Shown: in pieces, positions 33,736-45,658 of the stretch
Numbering within the stretch: position 1 is the stretch's first letter
Layout: each line of letters opens with the position of its first letter
Assembly (NCBI GenBank): GCA_037126765.1
Contig: JBBCBC010000026.1
Location: 8,730,418-8,794,417, forward strand
DNA length: 64,000 nucleotides
Reading direction: 5' to 3'
Origin: Stenogyne calaminthoides
Taxonomy: Eukaryota; Streptophyta; Magnoliopsida; Lamiales; Lamiaceae
Made by a program: the position numbers and the translations under genes
The notes under the pieces: model-generated
Seen by the model: the letters and a program-made list of their open reading frames with translations, nothing else
Database searches by the model: none
Told to the model about the DNA's origin: nothing

Positions 33736-35130
33736 AGAAAATAGAACAAGGGGGAGGAATTGTGAAGTATGCAATGTATGGACCCCAAGACTCATGCAAT
33801 GGACTTCAAGACTCATATCAAATGAACAAGGAATCACAAGTGAAATTTCATACCACAATCAAACATGCAATGATCAAGATAAGACAAGTTCAAGTGCACT
33901 ATCCCCACTCTCTTATGGAAGTAATTCACACAAAGCTCACTTTTCAAGGGACGTGTTTACACTCTTTCAATCAATCCACTCCATGCAACATCCATAGGCT
34001 TGCCCCTCATCTCCATTCTCCACCAGCTCTTTTGGTAGGTAATCAAATCAAGGAGGTCTTTCACAAGGTGGATAATATAGGCTCTTTGGACAAAGGTGGG
34101 GTAAAATTTGGGACAAAGTGACTCAATTCCTTGTAGAGCAACAAGTGTTGGTAAATCACTCAAGAATTTTCTAACTCAAACTCACTCATTTCTCTTTCTT
34201 TTATCATTTCAAGCTTATAAGTACCCAATTCACATTCCCTTTCTTTTCTTTTCTTTTGGAGCCATTTTTCTTTTTCAAATTCCTTTGAAACCTTGTTTTC
34301 TTCATTTTTTTCTTTTCTTTTCAAGGTTCCTTCTTTCATTTTTCCTTTTAGAGCTCTATTTCTAGCCTTGTTTCTCTTTTCCACATTTTTTTTCTTAAGA
34401 CTTATTTTATTTCCTTCCTCATCCTTGTTCAACCTCTTTTTGCATTTTTCTCAACTTTCTCACATTGACAACTCAAAATCCACTCCTTTAAATTTTAACC
34501 TTCCATTATTTACCAACCATGAAGCTCTACAAATCAATGGGGATCAAAATGGGGCTCAAGAAAGAAATGGAAAAAATGGCTAAATCAATATAGCTTGCCA
34601 ACAAAAATAAGCTTAAAGGCTCAAAGGGGCTTACTACGGATTGACTTCATTAGGTGAGATTTATTTGGTCAAGTGACTCATTCAACCAAAAATGGCCTCC
34701 AATCATCTTTAACACATTTCCAAAAATATGATCTCAAACAAGACAAAGGGACAAGTTCTAGCATGCATTTTGTGAATGATCTACTCAAGAAAGAAATTAA
34801 ATCACAATATGCATGATTCAAATGGCTCAATTCTCTCAAGATTTGCATTAGGGAATAGTTACACCATCCATAGTCTATCCATTTCAAAGCATGTAATCAA
34901 GTAGTGCAATCCTCCAACAAGTAACCACCTCATCACATCAAACACTACCAATCATCCAAGCAAAAGTCTCAACATCACATACAAAAGCATCCACCACAAT
35001 CCAATACCCAATGAGCAAATAATATCACACAATCATCAAGAAATATAGCACAATGCCAACCACCAACAAGTAATGACCTCCACCAAGTAGACAAATGGCC
35101 GGTGCAAATGAAACGTAAAATAATGACTAC

Positions 35131-35173
35131 CCTCCCCCCAAACTTAGATATTGCTAAGCAATTCTAAGTTTGG
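35131..35173 (-). repeat. Hairpin plus G-run module, internal copy 1
   Basis: The inverted repeat CCAAACTTAGAA/TCTAAGTTTGG flanks a small TTGCTTAGCAA hairpin. On the minus strand it is followed by TTTGGGGGGAGGG. It resembles the 3' polypurine tract module at 33694-33735. Confidence 0.7.
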
Positions 35174-35427
35174 AAAAAGGAGTAGTTTACAATGAAATTG
35201 CACCAAGCACCAAGAAACATTAAGCTCTATACTAACCACATCTTAACAATTAAGCTCATCATCATTCAACTTCAACAAGCAAGTATACCAATAAAAGAGA
35301 GTCCAACACGGCAAAATTCATATACAAGTATTTTCACCATTAAGCTAAAAAACATGCCACAAGGTGAACGTCACCAAAACCAAAACGGGGGTGTGCCAGT
35401 GCAACAAAAACGCATAAGAAAATGCAC

Positions 35428-35466
35428 ACCCCCCAAACTTAGACTTTGCAAAGCACTAAGTTCGGG
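35428..35466 (-). repeat. Hairpin plus G-run module, internal copy 2
   Basis: The inverted repeat CCCCGAACTTAG/CTAAGTTTGGGG surrounds a TGCTTTGCAAAG loop. On the minus strand it runs into GGGGGGTGTGC. Same organisation as 35131-35173. Confidence 0.7.
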
Positions 35467-35692
35467 GAAAGTGCTTGTACCTAAAGTTCCCTTCGAGTAC
35501 ACATCTTCCTTTAAAGCTCGATAATCCACCAAGCCTCGAACACACGACCACCCCATCACCTACAAAAAACAACACTATACAAAACACTATCAAACGAACA
35601 CATGAACACATAAAAGAAGTAAAAATGGGTTGCCTCCCATTGAGCACTAGGTTTAACGTCCTTTGCCGGATGGAGCTTAAAGTCGCTCAACT

Positions 35693-38600
35693 TTATTCAA
35701 GAAAATCGACACCAACGATCCCAACTTGGAATGTAGAAAGGTAATGCTTGACCCGGTGACCATTGACCATGAAGTGGTCACCCTTTTCATTCTTCCACTC
35801 CATATATCCACTTGGAAACACTTTGGCAACCTCAAACGGCCCACTCCAACGAGATTTCAGAAAGAGTTTCAACCAGGAATTGAAAAGAAGCACCTTATCT
35901 CCAACTTTGAACTCCTTCTTTTTGATCCTTTGGTCATGCCAACGCTTAGTCTTTTCCTTGAAAATTCGGGAGCTCTCATAAGCATTCTCACGGAACTCTT
36001 CCAACTCATGGAGTTAAAGCAATCGATTCTCCCCCACCTTATCGCCATCCATATTCAATTGTTTGGTAGCCCAATAGGCTTTGTGCTCTAGCTCAACCGG
36101 GAGATGACACGATTTACCAAAGACAAGTTGGTATGGAGACATGTTCAATGGAGTTTTATAAGCCGTTCGGTAGGCCCACAAGGCATCATCAAGGTGAATC
36201 GCCCAATCTTTCTGATTCGAGTTCACTGTCTTTTCCAAGATGTGCTTGATTTGACGATTTGAAACCTCCGCCAATCCATTTGTTTGTGGGTGATATACGG
36301 TGGCGACCTTGTGCTTGACCCCATACTTCCCAAGCAACTTTTCCATGGCTCGATTGACAAAGTGGGTCCCCCCATCACTTATCAAGGCTCTTGGCACTCC
36401 GAATCGGGTGAACACATTCTTCTTGAGGAATTGAATCACTGTTTTTGCATCATTGAGCTTGGTAGGAATGGCCTCAACCCATTTTTAATCCACCCCCACA
36501 AGGATATATATGAATCCAAATGAAAGGGGAAACGGTCCCATGAAATTAATCCCCCAAACGTAAAAAATCTCTACCTCCAAGAAGATGTTCAAAGGCATTT
36601 CATCTCTCTTGGTGATGGTCCCCATCATTTGACATCGATCACATCTTTGAACAAACTCTTGCCTATCTTTGAAGATCGTAGGCCAAAAGAAGCCCGGTTG
36701 GAGAACTTTCATTCCCATTTTTGATGCTCCGAAATGGCCTCCACATGGCAAAGAGTGACAATGACTAAAGATCTCGTCAACCTCTTCTTTTGGAACACAT
36801 CTTCTCATGATTGAGTCTTGACCTCTCTTGTATAACACCGGATCATCCCAAATGAAACTCTTCACATCTTTGAGAAATTTCTTTTTGGCATGTGAAGGGA
36901 TTTCATTGGGAAGCTTTCCACAAGCCAAGTATTTGGCAAAGTCGGCATACCATGGCTCTTGCACCTCAATTCTCATTACCAAAATCTTCTCAACTTCTTC
37001 AAAGAACTCCTCCAACTTCAAAAGCTTCTCATCCGGAAATTCTTCCTTCACCTCAGTTTCTTCTTCTACAAAGTCTTGGTCCCTCTCTAGCCTTGAAAGA
37101 TGATCGGCTATCACATTTTGGTCCCCTTCTTGTCCCGAATCTCTATATCAAACTCTTGAAGGAGAAGCACCCATCGGATCAACCTTGGCTTTGCATCTTT
37201 CTTTGCCATAAGGTACCGAATCGCCGCATGATCCGTATAAACAATAGTTTTCCCCCCCACAAGAAAGGGGCAAAACTTATCAAACGCATAGACCACGACC
37301 AATAGTTCCTTCTCCGTTGTGGTGTAATTGGCTTGGGCGGGGTTGAAGGTTTTCGAAGCATAATAGATAGCTCTAAACTTTTTCTCCCGAACTTGCCCAA
37401 GTACCACCCCCATTGCATAATCGCTTGCATCGCACATGAAAACGAATGGTTCCTCCCAATTTGGAGTCACCAAAATCGGAGAGGCTATAAGTGCTTCCTT
37501 CAATGCTAAGAAAGCTTCAAGACAATCATTAGTGAACACAAATGGGACATCCTTTTCAAGTAGATGAGAGAGGGGCTTTGAGAGTTTGGAAAAATCTTTT
37601 ATAAACCTTCTATAGAAGTCGGCATGTCCCAAGAAGGAACGAATGCCTTTTTCATTAGAAGGTGGAGGAAGTTTCTCAATTGCCACCACTTTTGCTCGAT
37701 CTACTTGAAGTCCCTTTGAAGAAACATGGTGACCAAGTACTATCCCGTCCTTAACCATGAAATGACATTTTTCTCAATTAAGGACAAGGTTAGTCTCTTG
37801 GCACCTTGTTAGCACGAGTTCAAGGTTAAAGAGACACTTATCAAACGATTCACCAAACACAGAAAAATCATCCATAAACACTTCCATCACATTTTCAATC
37901 AAACCATGGAAGATCGACATCATGCATCTTTGGAACATAGTCGGAGCATTGCTCAACCCGAAGGGCATGCGTCTCCAAGCATACGTTCCATAGGAACAAG
38001 TGAATGTCGTCTTTTCTTGGTCCTCCGGGGCAATCATGATTTGATTATACCCGGAGTACCCATCAAGAAAGCAATAGAAATCGAAACCCCCAAGCCTATC
38101 TAACATTTGATCCATGAAGGGAAGGGAAAAGTGATCATTGCATGTAGCTTTGTTCAATTCCCTATAGTCTACACACTCTCCACCCCGTAGCTACCCGTGT
38201 AGCTATCACCTCATCATTATCGATTTTGATAACCGTCATTCCACCTTTCTTAGAAACCACGTGGAGTGGTGACACCCATGGACTATCCGAAATTGGGTAA
38301 ATCATACCCGCATCAAGAAATTTGATGACCTCTTTCCTAATTACCTCTTGTATGATAGGGTTCACCCTCCGTTGGTGTTGGACAATTGGTTTACTACCCT
38401 CCTCTACTCTTATTCTATGCATGCATAAGGAGGGGTTAATCCCCTTGATATCCTCAATTGTCCACCCAATTGCAGACTTGTGCTTACGAAGCACCCCCAA
38501 TAATTTATCTAACCCACACGAATTGAGAAAGGAAGAAACGATTACCGGAAATCTTTCACCATCCTCAAGATAGGCATATGTGAGATGCTCGGGTAATGGT

Positions 38601-39163
38601 TTTAACCATGTTTTCTTCTCCTCTTGCTTTTCCACTCCTTCAATCGGTTCCCTTAATGGCAAGCTTGGGATCTTGTTCCTTCCCCACACTTCATTGACTT
38701 GATCCACTTCTAGCACATCTTTGCAATCATTCTCCTCAAAGGAGCTTTCATCGTTCTCAAAGAGTGCATTGTAGTATCCATTGGCAAAGTAGGGGTCAAA
38801 GGATTTTTCAATTTCCGTTTGAACACTATTTTCAACAACATCAATCGTTATGCACTCCTCCTTCTCAAGTGTATGCTTCATGGCTTTGTAAGAGTCAAAC
38901 ACGAGCTCTTCATCATAGAGCTTCAAGGTCACCTTGCCCGTGTACATGTCCACCACCTCCCTTGCGGTAGCTAGAAACGGTCTACCCAAGATCAAGGGAA
39001 TTTCAACGTCATCTTCCATCTCTAGCACCACAAAGTCCATCGGAAAGACAAATTTGTCAATTTTTACGAGCACATCTTCCACAATACCATCCGGGTAGGT
39101 GATGGAACGATCCGCCAATTGTAATGTTCACCGATTTTCAAACGATCGTAGATTGATCTTGGC
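35693..39163 (-). pseudogene. pol polyprotein of the Tat/Athila-like element, broken
   Basis: Minus-strand order: end of the aspartic protease domain and RT start (38162-39118; ILGRPFLATA, SPWVSPLHVV); RT core (37774-38157) with FMDDFSVFG, the catalytic Asp pair; RT thumb and RNase H (37111-37758; CDASDYAMGVVLGQ, KELLVVVYAFDKF); integrase zinc-binding region (36485-37114; HCHSLPCGGHFG, CDRCQ); integrase core and C terminus (35693-36439; ALISDGGTHFVN, HPQTNGLAEVSNR). Frame changes occur near 39125, 38160 and 37112, with stops near 37772, 36486 and 36012. In the integrase core the first catalytic aspartate is asparagine (WGINFMGPFP instead of WGIDFMGPFP), so this copy would be inactive even without the frame breaks. 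Confidence 0.92.
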
Positions 39164-41231
39164 ATAAGATTGATGCTCGCCCCAACGTCACATAGGGCAT
39201 TTCTCTTCTCCGTATTGCTTAGCTCACACATCAAAGTGATGCTCCCGGGATCTTTGACTTTCTTTGGAAGGTTTCTTTGTAGTAGAGTGCTACACTCACT
39301 TGTTAGGCTTATCATCTCACCACCTTCCGCCTTCCTTCTCTTGGTGACCAACTCTTTAAGAAACTTTGCATAAGATGACATTTCCTCAATTGCCTCCAAG
39401 AAGGGCACGTTCAAGGTCACTTTCTTGAAAATTTCCAAGAATTTGGCGAACTTATCAACAAGCTTCTTTTTCATAAAACGTTGAGGAAAAGGTGGTGGAA
39501 TGGGGGTTTTAGGAATTCCCCATCCATCACACTCAACCTTTTTGTTTTTCTCCTTCAATTCTTTAGCTTTCTTCCATTTCGGAACCCTCTTTTCTTCAAC
39601 CCCTTCCTCCTCAACACATGTATCCTCTACAACAATCTCCTCCTCCTTATCTTTCTTTTCTCCCTCATTTTCTACCTCATCATCTTCCAAAGGCATACTT
39701 CTCAACTCCACGGCCTTACAATGTTCTCTAGGATTCACCTCCGTCGTGGAGGGGAACTTTCCTTTGTCCTTCCCTTGGCTTGATGATGCCACTTGACCTA
39801 GTTGGAATTCCAAGTTCTTCAATTGGCTAGAGAGTGATGTAATAACATTTGAAATATTTCCAAGATTCTTCAAGTCTTCTTCAATCTTATCAAACCGTTG
39901 ATTCGACTTTTGAGTTTGTTGGTTCGAAAGATTGATGAAGGTGGCCAAACTATCCTCCAAAGTAGGTCTTCCTTCATTGTTTGGGGCACGGGCTCCGGAA
40001 TCAAATATTGGTGGTAGATTGAGGGCGGCCTTCGGGTTAGAGTATGAAAAGGTTTTCATGTTTAAGGAGGTTTTGGTTGTAGGAGTTATTGTGTGGGAAG
40101 GATTGGGTGTTTTGGTTTTGACCTTGATTTTGGTTAGATGATTGGTTTTGGTTTCTTTGGCCTTGGAAGTTTGATGATGTATTTTTTGGTTTGAGAAGTT
40201 TTGTGAATGGTTGTTTTGGTAACAATTTTGGTAGTTTGAGGATTGGTTTTGGAAGTTTTGGTTGGAATTTTGGTAGTGTGAAGGTTGGTTTTGGAAGTTT
40301 TGGTTGGGGTTTTGGTAGTAGTTACCTTGGAGTTGTTGATTCCCTTGGTAGTTTCCTTGATAATTCCCCCTTCCCATGTAATTAACTTCCTCAACTTGAT
40401 TTGCATTCAATAACACCTCCATGTTCCCTCCCAATATTCCTCTTCTTTGGCTTTCCACTAACGAATCAACCTTGTTCATTAAAACTCTCATTGCTTCCGC
40501 CATCGCGTTGTTTGGATCATTATCCATTTGTGAGATCTTTTGAACATCGGACGGCCAAGTGAAGGTGTTGTTGGCAATCTGATCAATCAATGCCAACCCT
40601 TCCTTACCAGTCTTGTCAAAAATCGATCCACCCGATGATGAATCGATGAACATCCTTCCCTCATCGTTCAAACCATAGTAGAAATAACTCACCACTTGAT
40701 CGTTGACAAAATTGTGTTGTGGGCATCCCTTAACATGGCATTATATCTCTCCCAAGCTTCGTATAAGTTCTCCCCACCTCTTTGTCTAAATTGGGTGATC
40801 TCCTTCTTGCATTGAAATGTCATTGCGGGTGGAAAGAACTTCATCAAGAACTTTTGGCATAGTATGTCCCACAAGCCAAGACTATCGGGGGGTAAAGAGA
40901 CTATCCAATCTTTTGCCTTGTCCCTCAAGGTGAAGGTGAAGGTTCGAGCTCTCCAAGCGTCATCCGTGACCCCATTGATCTTGACGGTGTCCGCATACTC
41001 CAAGAATTGAGCAATATGCCGATTTGGGTCCTCATTCTTCCCTCCACCAAATTGTTGTTTTTGGAGCATTTGAATGAGGGCCGACTTGATTTCAAAGTTA
41101 TTCGCCGTAATAGCCGGACGGGCGATGCCATCATAGTGTCTTTGCACTTGAGGGTTGAATTATTCCCACATTGGGCGATCTCCATTGTCACCCCCTTCCA
41201 AATTCATCCGATTGTTTTGATTTTTGCCCAT
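39064..41231 (-). pseudogene. gag and protease start of the Tat/Athila-like element, broken
   Basis: The frame starts at ATG 41231 (MGKNQNNRMNLEGGDNG), meets an in-frame TAA near 41160, continues with the capsid domain (FEIKSALIQMLQKQQFGG, KDWIVSLPPDSLGLWD, LYEAWERYNAM), shifts frame near 40730, and continues from 40695. It has a Gln/Asn-rich stretch (NYQGNQQLQGNYYQNPNQN) and a Glu/Lys-rich hinge before the protease start, CDVGASINLMP near 39190. Gag packages RNA in virus-like particles; the aspartate in CDVGAS is the protease catalytic residue. No CCHC knuckle was seen, as is common in this branch. Confidence 0.9.
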
Positions 41232-41470
41232 TGCTCTTTGTTGGGCTAATCTTCAATTCCGGTCTCGATTTCTTCTCCTAGCCGTGGCTTCAATCTCAAG
41301 ATCAATGGGAATTGGTTCAATCCCACTTGCTCTTGTGATCATACACACCTAGAGAATCAACAAACACCACAAATCTCCAAGCCAACTATTAGCAATGTCA
41401 GTTACTTAAAAGAAAAAGACACTAATAATCACTTTCAACGAACAACTAGTTATACTCAACACAACCTAGT

Positions 41471-41487
41471 CCCCAGTAATGGCGCAA
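41471..41487 (-). promoter_or_regulatory. Primer-binding site (tRNA-Asp type, degenerate)
   Basis: The minus strand reads TTGCGCCATTACTGGGG, about four mismatches from the TGGCGCCGTTGCCGGGG complement of the tRNA-Asp 3' end that Tat/Athila elements use. It lies six bases inside the right LTR. Confidence 0.7.
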
Positions 41488-41493
41488 AAAACT

Positions 41494-43250
41494 TGACACG
41501 TTCCATAGGAACACACTAACCTCTCAAGTATAAGAGGGTCGTTTCGTGCCCGGTTAAATATCGATCCACGGGACTAGGATGGTGAATATAGCCCAATTGC
41601 TATGTGTTGTCGCATGATTATAGTGTGAAACGATTTGGAAACCTTAAAACAAGCAATTATCAACTAAGTAAACAAGTAACAAACAATAAAATAGTAAGCA
41701 AACAAGTAAAGCAACTAGATCAAAAGTGTTTTGTGTTTTGTGAGTGAGAGGTATTCGGGTGTTGATCCTAGGATGATGTTCGATTAACTATTGCCTAGGT
41801 GGTTATCTCTACGTCCGGTTACTCCTTAAGAACGATCACAATTCATTAACGATCACCGTACTTGGTAAGCCTAGGATCCGGTTTCATTAAACTCCTAAGA
41901 TCGGGATGGAATTCACTCTTTCTCACCCGGGTAATTATTGCAAAAGGAAGAGTCCTCTAACTAACTCACTACTCCCTACCCTTGTGTTCCCACTTGAAGC
42001 ATAGAGATCATTCACATTAATTTCTTCATTTTCAACACTAGTGGCTAACTAGTGAATCAATGTGAACTAAGGGAATTCTAACGATCCTACCCAACTCTCG
42101 TCGCAATAGGATGTGAATTGACTCAAAACCGGGAATCACACCAATACCTATCCGTCTACCCACATTTACCCAACTCTCGTTGCAATAAACTAGACAAAAA
42201 CGAACAAGCTAATAGCCCAACCCACCGAATTTGATCACTAAACAACCCATAATTCAAAAGACAACCATCAATAGAGATAATCCACCATTAACAAGTAATT
42301 AATCAACCATCAACCCAATTCACAACACCCAAACACAAAAGAACCTTAGCCCATGGTGCTACAAGCAATACCCATGGCTAATATGCAAATAAACAAGAAA
42401 CCCATATGAAAATAAGCAATAAACAACAAGTAGAAACAAATAAACACCTTACTCTTAAGATTCAAGCACCAATCCATACAAATTCCATCAATACTCCTTG
42501 GTTTCTTGCTCAAAACTGAAATAAACACTCTATCTATGCTATGCTATAACTATCTAAGCTATCTATGGAAGCAAAATTGAAAAACAGGAAAAAGTATTAG
42601 TTGCAGCTCTCAAGAGTATCACTTGCTATCTTCCCCTTCACTCCCTATTGCTGCACAATGATGAAAAATTGAACTCAAGACTTTTTATATGGTTTTGAAT
42701 CCTCTGGCACGTGTCCCTAGGTCAGAAATGAGGTCCTCAGATATTTTGACTTGCTCGACTCGAGCAGAGGTGAAGTCGTGCACCCGTTTTCATTTTTTTC
42801 AGGCTGCTCGACTCGAGCAGCGTTTCTCGAGCAAAACTGGGTCGAGCAACTCAAAATTTTGGAAATCACCTCCCTTGCTCGACCAAAGGGAGGTCGAGCA
42901 AGGTTGCTCGACTTGAGCAACAGGTCGAGCAACTGCAAGTTGTGCAGCTTCGGTCGTAGTTTTCTTCATAACTTGAGCTCCCGAACTCCGATTGACTTGA
43001 TTGTTTTTGCGTTACGACCCTCATTTCAAGCTATTTCACATGGTTCCACCCTATTCTAAAATCTCCTTCTAAATCAAAGTAGTTTTTAATTCATTCTTGC
43101 TCGTTTCCACTCGTTTCCTACACAATAAATAAAACAAGACCTTTCTCCACATTTGAGCACAATTAAGGGAAATTAGTGCAATAAAATCACAAAATACTAT
43201 CAAATTAAGCTCAAAATCACATAAATACAAGCAATGACGACCCCTAATCA
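41494..43250 (-). repeat. 5' LTR (right) of the Tat/Athila-like element
   Basis: 1757 bp, closely similar to 31939-33693. Small indels include an extra ATAATCC-flanking segment near 42262-42284 and the loss of one palindromic 20-bp unit near 42752. Confidence 0.92.
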
Positions 43251-43255
43251 CAACT

Positions 43256-45535
43256 AAACTCAATCATGCCTTAATCAACTGCAGCAACTGCTTTTTCCCA
43301 GTTCAATTTGTGTGTGAGTTATTTTATCATATATTTCCATCGTCTTTGTGAGTGCTGCTGCCGTCAGCCTTCATAAAGTAGCTACTGCCATCCATGATTA
43401 CAGGTAAGTGTGTTATATTTTCATGTTATTACTGTTTTTTCAAGAGTAATTTATCATCTCCGGATTTTGTGTAATATCTAAGCAATTTAATCATCAGCTT
43501 GCTTACTAATTGACTTTAGACATGGATATACTTTTATATATTTTAATCAATATTTTATTTGACTAACTAAAGTAAGATCCTTTGAACTGTTGGATTCTTT
43601 GATGAAAACGTTACGACCAAGTTCACAGTCTTTGATTTAGTTTTGCTTCAATTATTCTATACTGGGTAGTGGAAAAACTGGTAGGCGAGTATTGAATAAC
43701 TTCCTTTGCCTATGACATTGTCATTTTTACTTGATGAGATTGACATTTTTACTGTCTTAAAAGTAAGAATTCAAGTTGGTTGATTTTTGATGAAATGTCC
43801 AAACAATGTTCTATTGTGTTTGTATTTGAATTTTGATTGGAAGAATTTATATTGATTGGATTATGTTTCTTATCACCATTTGTGTCATCTCATCTGAAAT
43901 TTGTTCTTTTAGGTGTTTCTCAAAGTTATGGCAGAGACTGGCAAAATAGAAACTTTATGTTGAAGAACCTACACTCACTGAGAGCTCTCTTTATAGAGCT
44001 AGACGACATATTTATAAAGAAGGACGGTATGATATATATCATATCTTTTGATTTCTATAGCTAAAATTTATATACACTGGATTTTATGGACATGTAAGTG
44101 TGCTCCCAATTATTTTTTACTTTTTCTGCTTATGATTCATCTAGGTACTTGGGTTTTATATTTCCAAATCACAATTTATTTTTCTTTTACCACTTTATTA
44201 GTGGAAGCTTATATTTAGATATTCCAAAGGTGTGATTGGCAAGTATTTTGCCAAAGTAGAATTGGATGTATATGTGCCTGAAAAGTCTGTGAAATGTTGC
44301 CTACATATAATGTTTGGTGATTAAGGTAGAATTATACCATGTGAAAGAGAATTGAGTAAGGTGCCAGAATTATATTGTTCGCTGATCAGGGACTTCCAAG
44401 ATAATATTATTAAGTTATTTAGTACACTAATATACCTAATTGTACACTGCAACAAGCCTTCCCATAATATCTTTTTTCTAATAGGAAGCGGTTAGCGCTT
44501 TGTTTCCGACTGATGTGCAGAAAATCAAAGCAGGAGTGCAGAGAATCGTCTTTGACATCTGATGATTGGGAGAAGTTCTTCACTCGCCGACTTGATAGGT
44601 TTGTGTTTCCACCATTTCCATCTTTCTCCAAATTTGTGGTTATTCATTCAATTTCATTATTTCAATATATGTTAGCCAATATCAATGAATTTTATTTAAA
44701 ATAAAATAAAATGAAAGCTTACAATTGATTGGGTATTTCGGTTCCGCTGGGATTAATTATGGTTACATACCATTAATGTTGTAATTGAAATGTGGGTAGT
44801 TTCATGTTGTATAGTTTGTACACCTGGAAAGACACGCATCTAATCTTCTGCCTTTGTGCTTTGCTACTTGCAAAAATCCATTAACTAATATAGAGATTGC
44901 AAAGATAATAATTTCACCATAAATAACAAGCTTGACGAAAAATTGAGTATGTTGTGTTGAATTTTTAAAAGGTCTGTCTAAATTACTTATTAAGTTTTTG
45001 AAAAGAGAATGTTAATATGCATAGGAGGAGAATGTAATAATGTATTTATATTTAAGAATGACGTGCCTCCGATATGGATTTGATTTGGAATTCAGCAACC
45101 CATTTTACGTGTTGTAAATAGAAGATATACACCCAAATTGTCTCTTCGAACCTAAGTAAATATTTTTTTAATGATTCATGACCAAATTCTTTCGCAAAAC
45201 ATGCAAGAAGAAAAATCATGTAAAGAGGTTTGATAATTCAACAAGACATTGCCTATATCAGAAATCCAGGAAATAGATATTAATTTCAAGAAAAGTGAAA
45301 CCAGATTGAACACGGCCTTTGAGTTCTTTGTGGTTTAGAAGAAGAATCATCGATCTAAAGAGGCTTAATAATTTTAACTTGATTATAAGTTTCCAATAAA
45401 CCCGGCATTTATGAGTCTGAAATGATTTGCCAAGACCGTGTAGATTGGCCCATTGTGATGTTTGTATCTTTCTATGTTATTGTGAAATTTAAAATAAATT
45501 ACAATTCCTGCTTTAATTTGACAGCTCGGCATGGT
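43256..45535. other. Interior of the Helitron-like segment, exon- and intron-like DNA
   Basis: T-rich DNA with several exon-like islands bounded by GTAAGT/AG signals (for example ATTACAGGTAAGTGTG near 43399, and 44485-44598 with SSLTSDDWEKFFTRRLDR). I cannot identify the parent genes. The layout suggests captured genomic pieces rather than a processed transcript. Confidence 0.35.
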
Positions 45536-45658
45536 CAGCTATCATATGTCGAAACTGTTTAAATAAAGGGATGCGTTCCTTCAAAAGCTCTACTTGCAGT
45601 AAGTGGTAGGATACATGAGATTCAAGATGACCATCACTTGAAAGCTTTAGGTTTGCAG
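45536..45658 (+). pseudogene. Captured exon of plastid-type dihydrolipoyl dehydrogenase (lipoamide dehydrogenase)
   Basis: The exon encodes CLNKG, then a single extra A, then CVPSKALLAVSGRIHEIQD and HHLKALGLQ, ending at a CAG-GTGCGT splice donor (45658). The GCVPSKALLAVSGR wording is specific to plastid/cyanobacterial lipoamide dehydrogenases, the E3 subunit that re-oxidises dihydrolipoamide in the plastid pyruvate dehydrogenase complex; mitochondrial E3 reads differently here. The two cysteines are the redox-active disulphide. The extra base between them destroys the frame. Only this exon was recognised, so it is a captured fragment in a Helitron-like element, not a working gene. Confidence 0.8.

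Larger units (their letters stand above)
33736..35692 (-). other. Non-coding 3' region of the Tat/Athila-like element
   Basis: About 2 kb between the end of integrase and the polypurine tract. On the plus strand it has a long T/C-rich part (34180-34450) that gives spurious lysine/glutamate-rich frames. There is no envelope-like protein: no signal or membrane-anchor frame on the minus strand. Two hairpin/G-run modules are annotated separately. Confidence 0.6.
31939..43250 (-). mobile_element. Ty3/gypsy retrotransposon, Tat/Athila-like, 11.3 kb
   Basis: LTRs 31939-33693 and 41494-43250, with a perfect 5-bp target duplication CAACT (31934-31938 and 43251-43255). On the minus strand the order is LTR, a degenerate tRNA-Asp-type primer site (41471-41487), gag, protease, reverse transcriptase, RNase H, integrase, about 2 kb without coding sequence, a polypurine tract, LTR. 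The gag (LYEAWERYNAMLRD) and pol (VSSKGLQVDRAKVVAIEKLP) wording is that of the Tat/Athila branch. No envelope-like frame was found after pol. Coding regions are broken by several stops and frameshifts. The LTRs are very similar, so insertion is recent relative to the decay of other elements here. Confidence 0.95.

Noticed and set aside
34160..34432. Lysine/glutamate-rich open frame on the minus strand
   Set aside because: A product of the T/C-rich tract in the non-coding 3' region of the Tat/Athila-like element; no conserved motif.
33736..35692. Possible envelope-like gene after pol in the Tat/Athila-like element
   Set aside because: No minus-strand frame with a signal or membrane anchor exists there; the open frames are mostly on the other strand and of biased composition.
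35371..35744. Overlapping plus- and minus-strand frames beside the integrase end
   Set aside because: They fall in the 3' non-coding part of the gypsy element and lie antisense to pol; no motif.
31939..43250. Helitron, Athila-like element and captured exons read as one host gene locus
   Set aside because: The LTRs, CAACT target duplication and Helitron 3' end show separate insertions.
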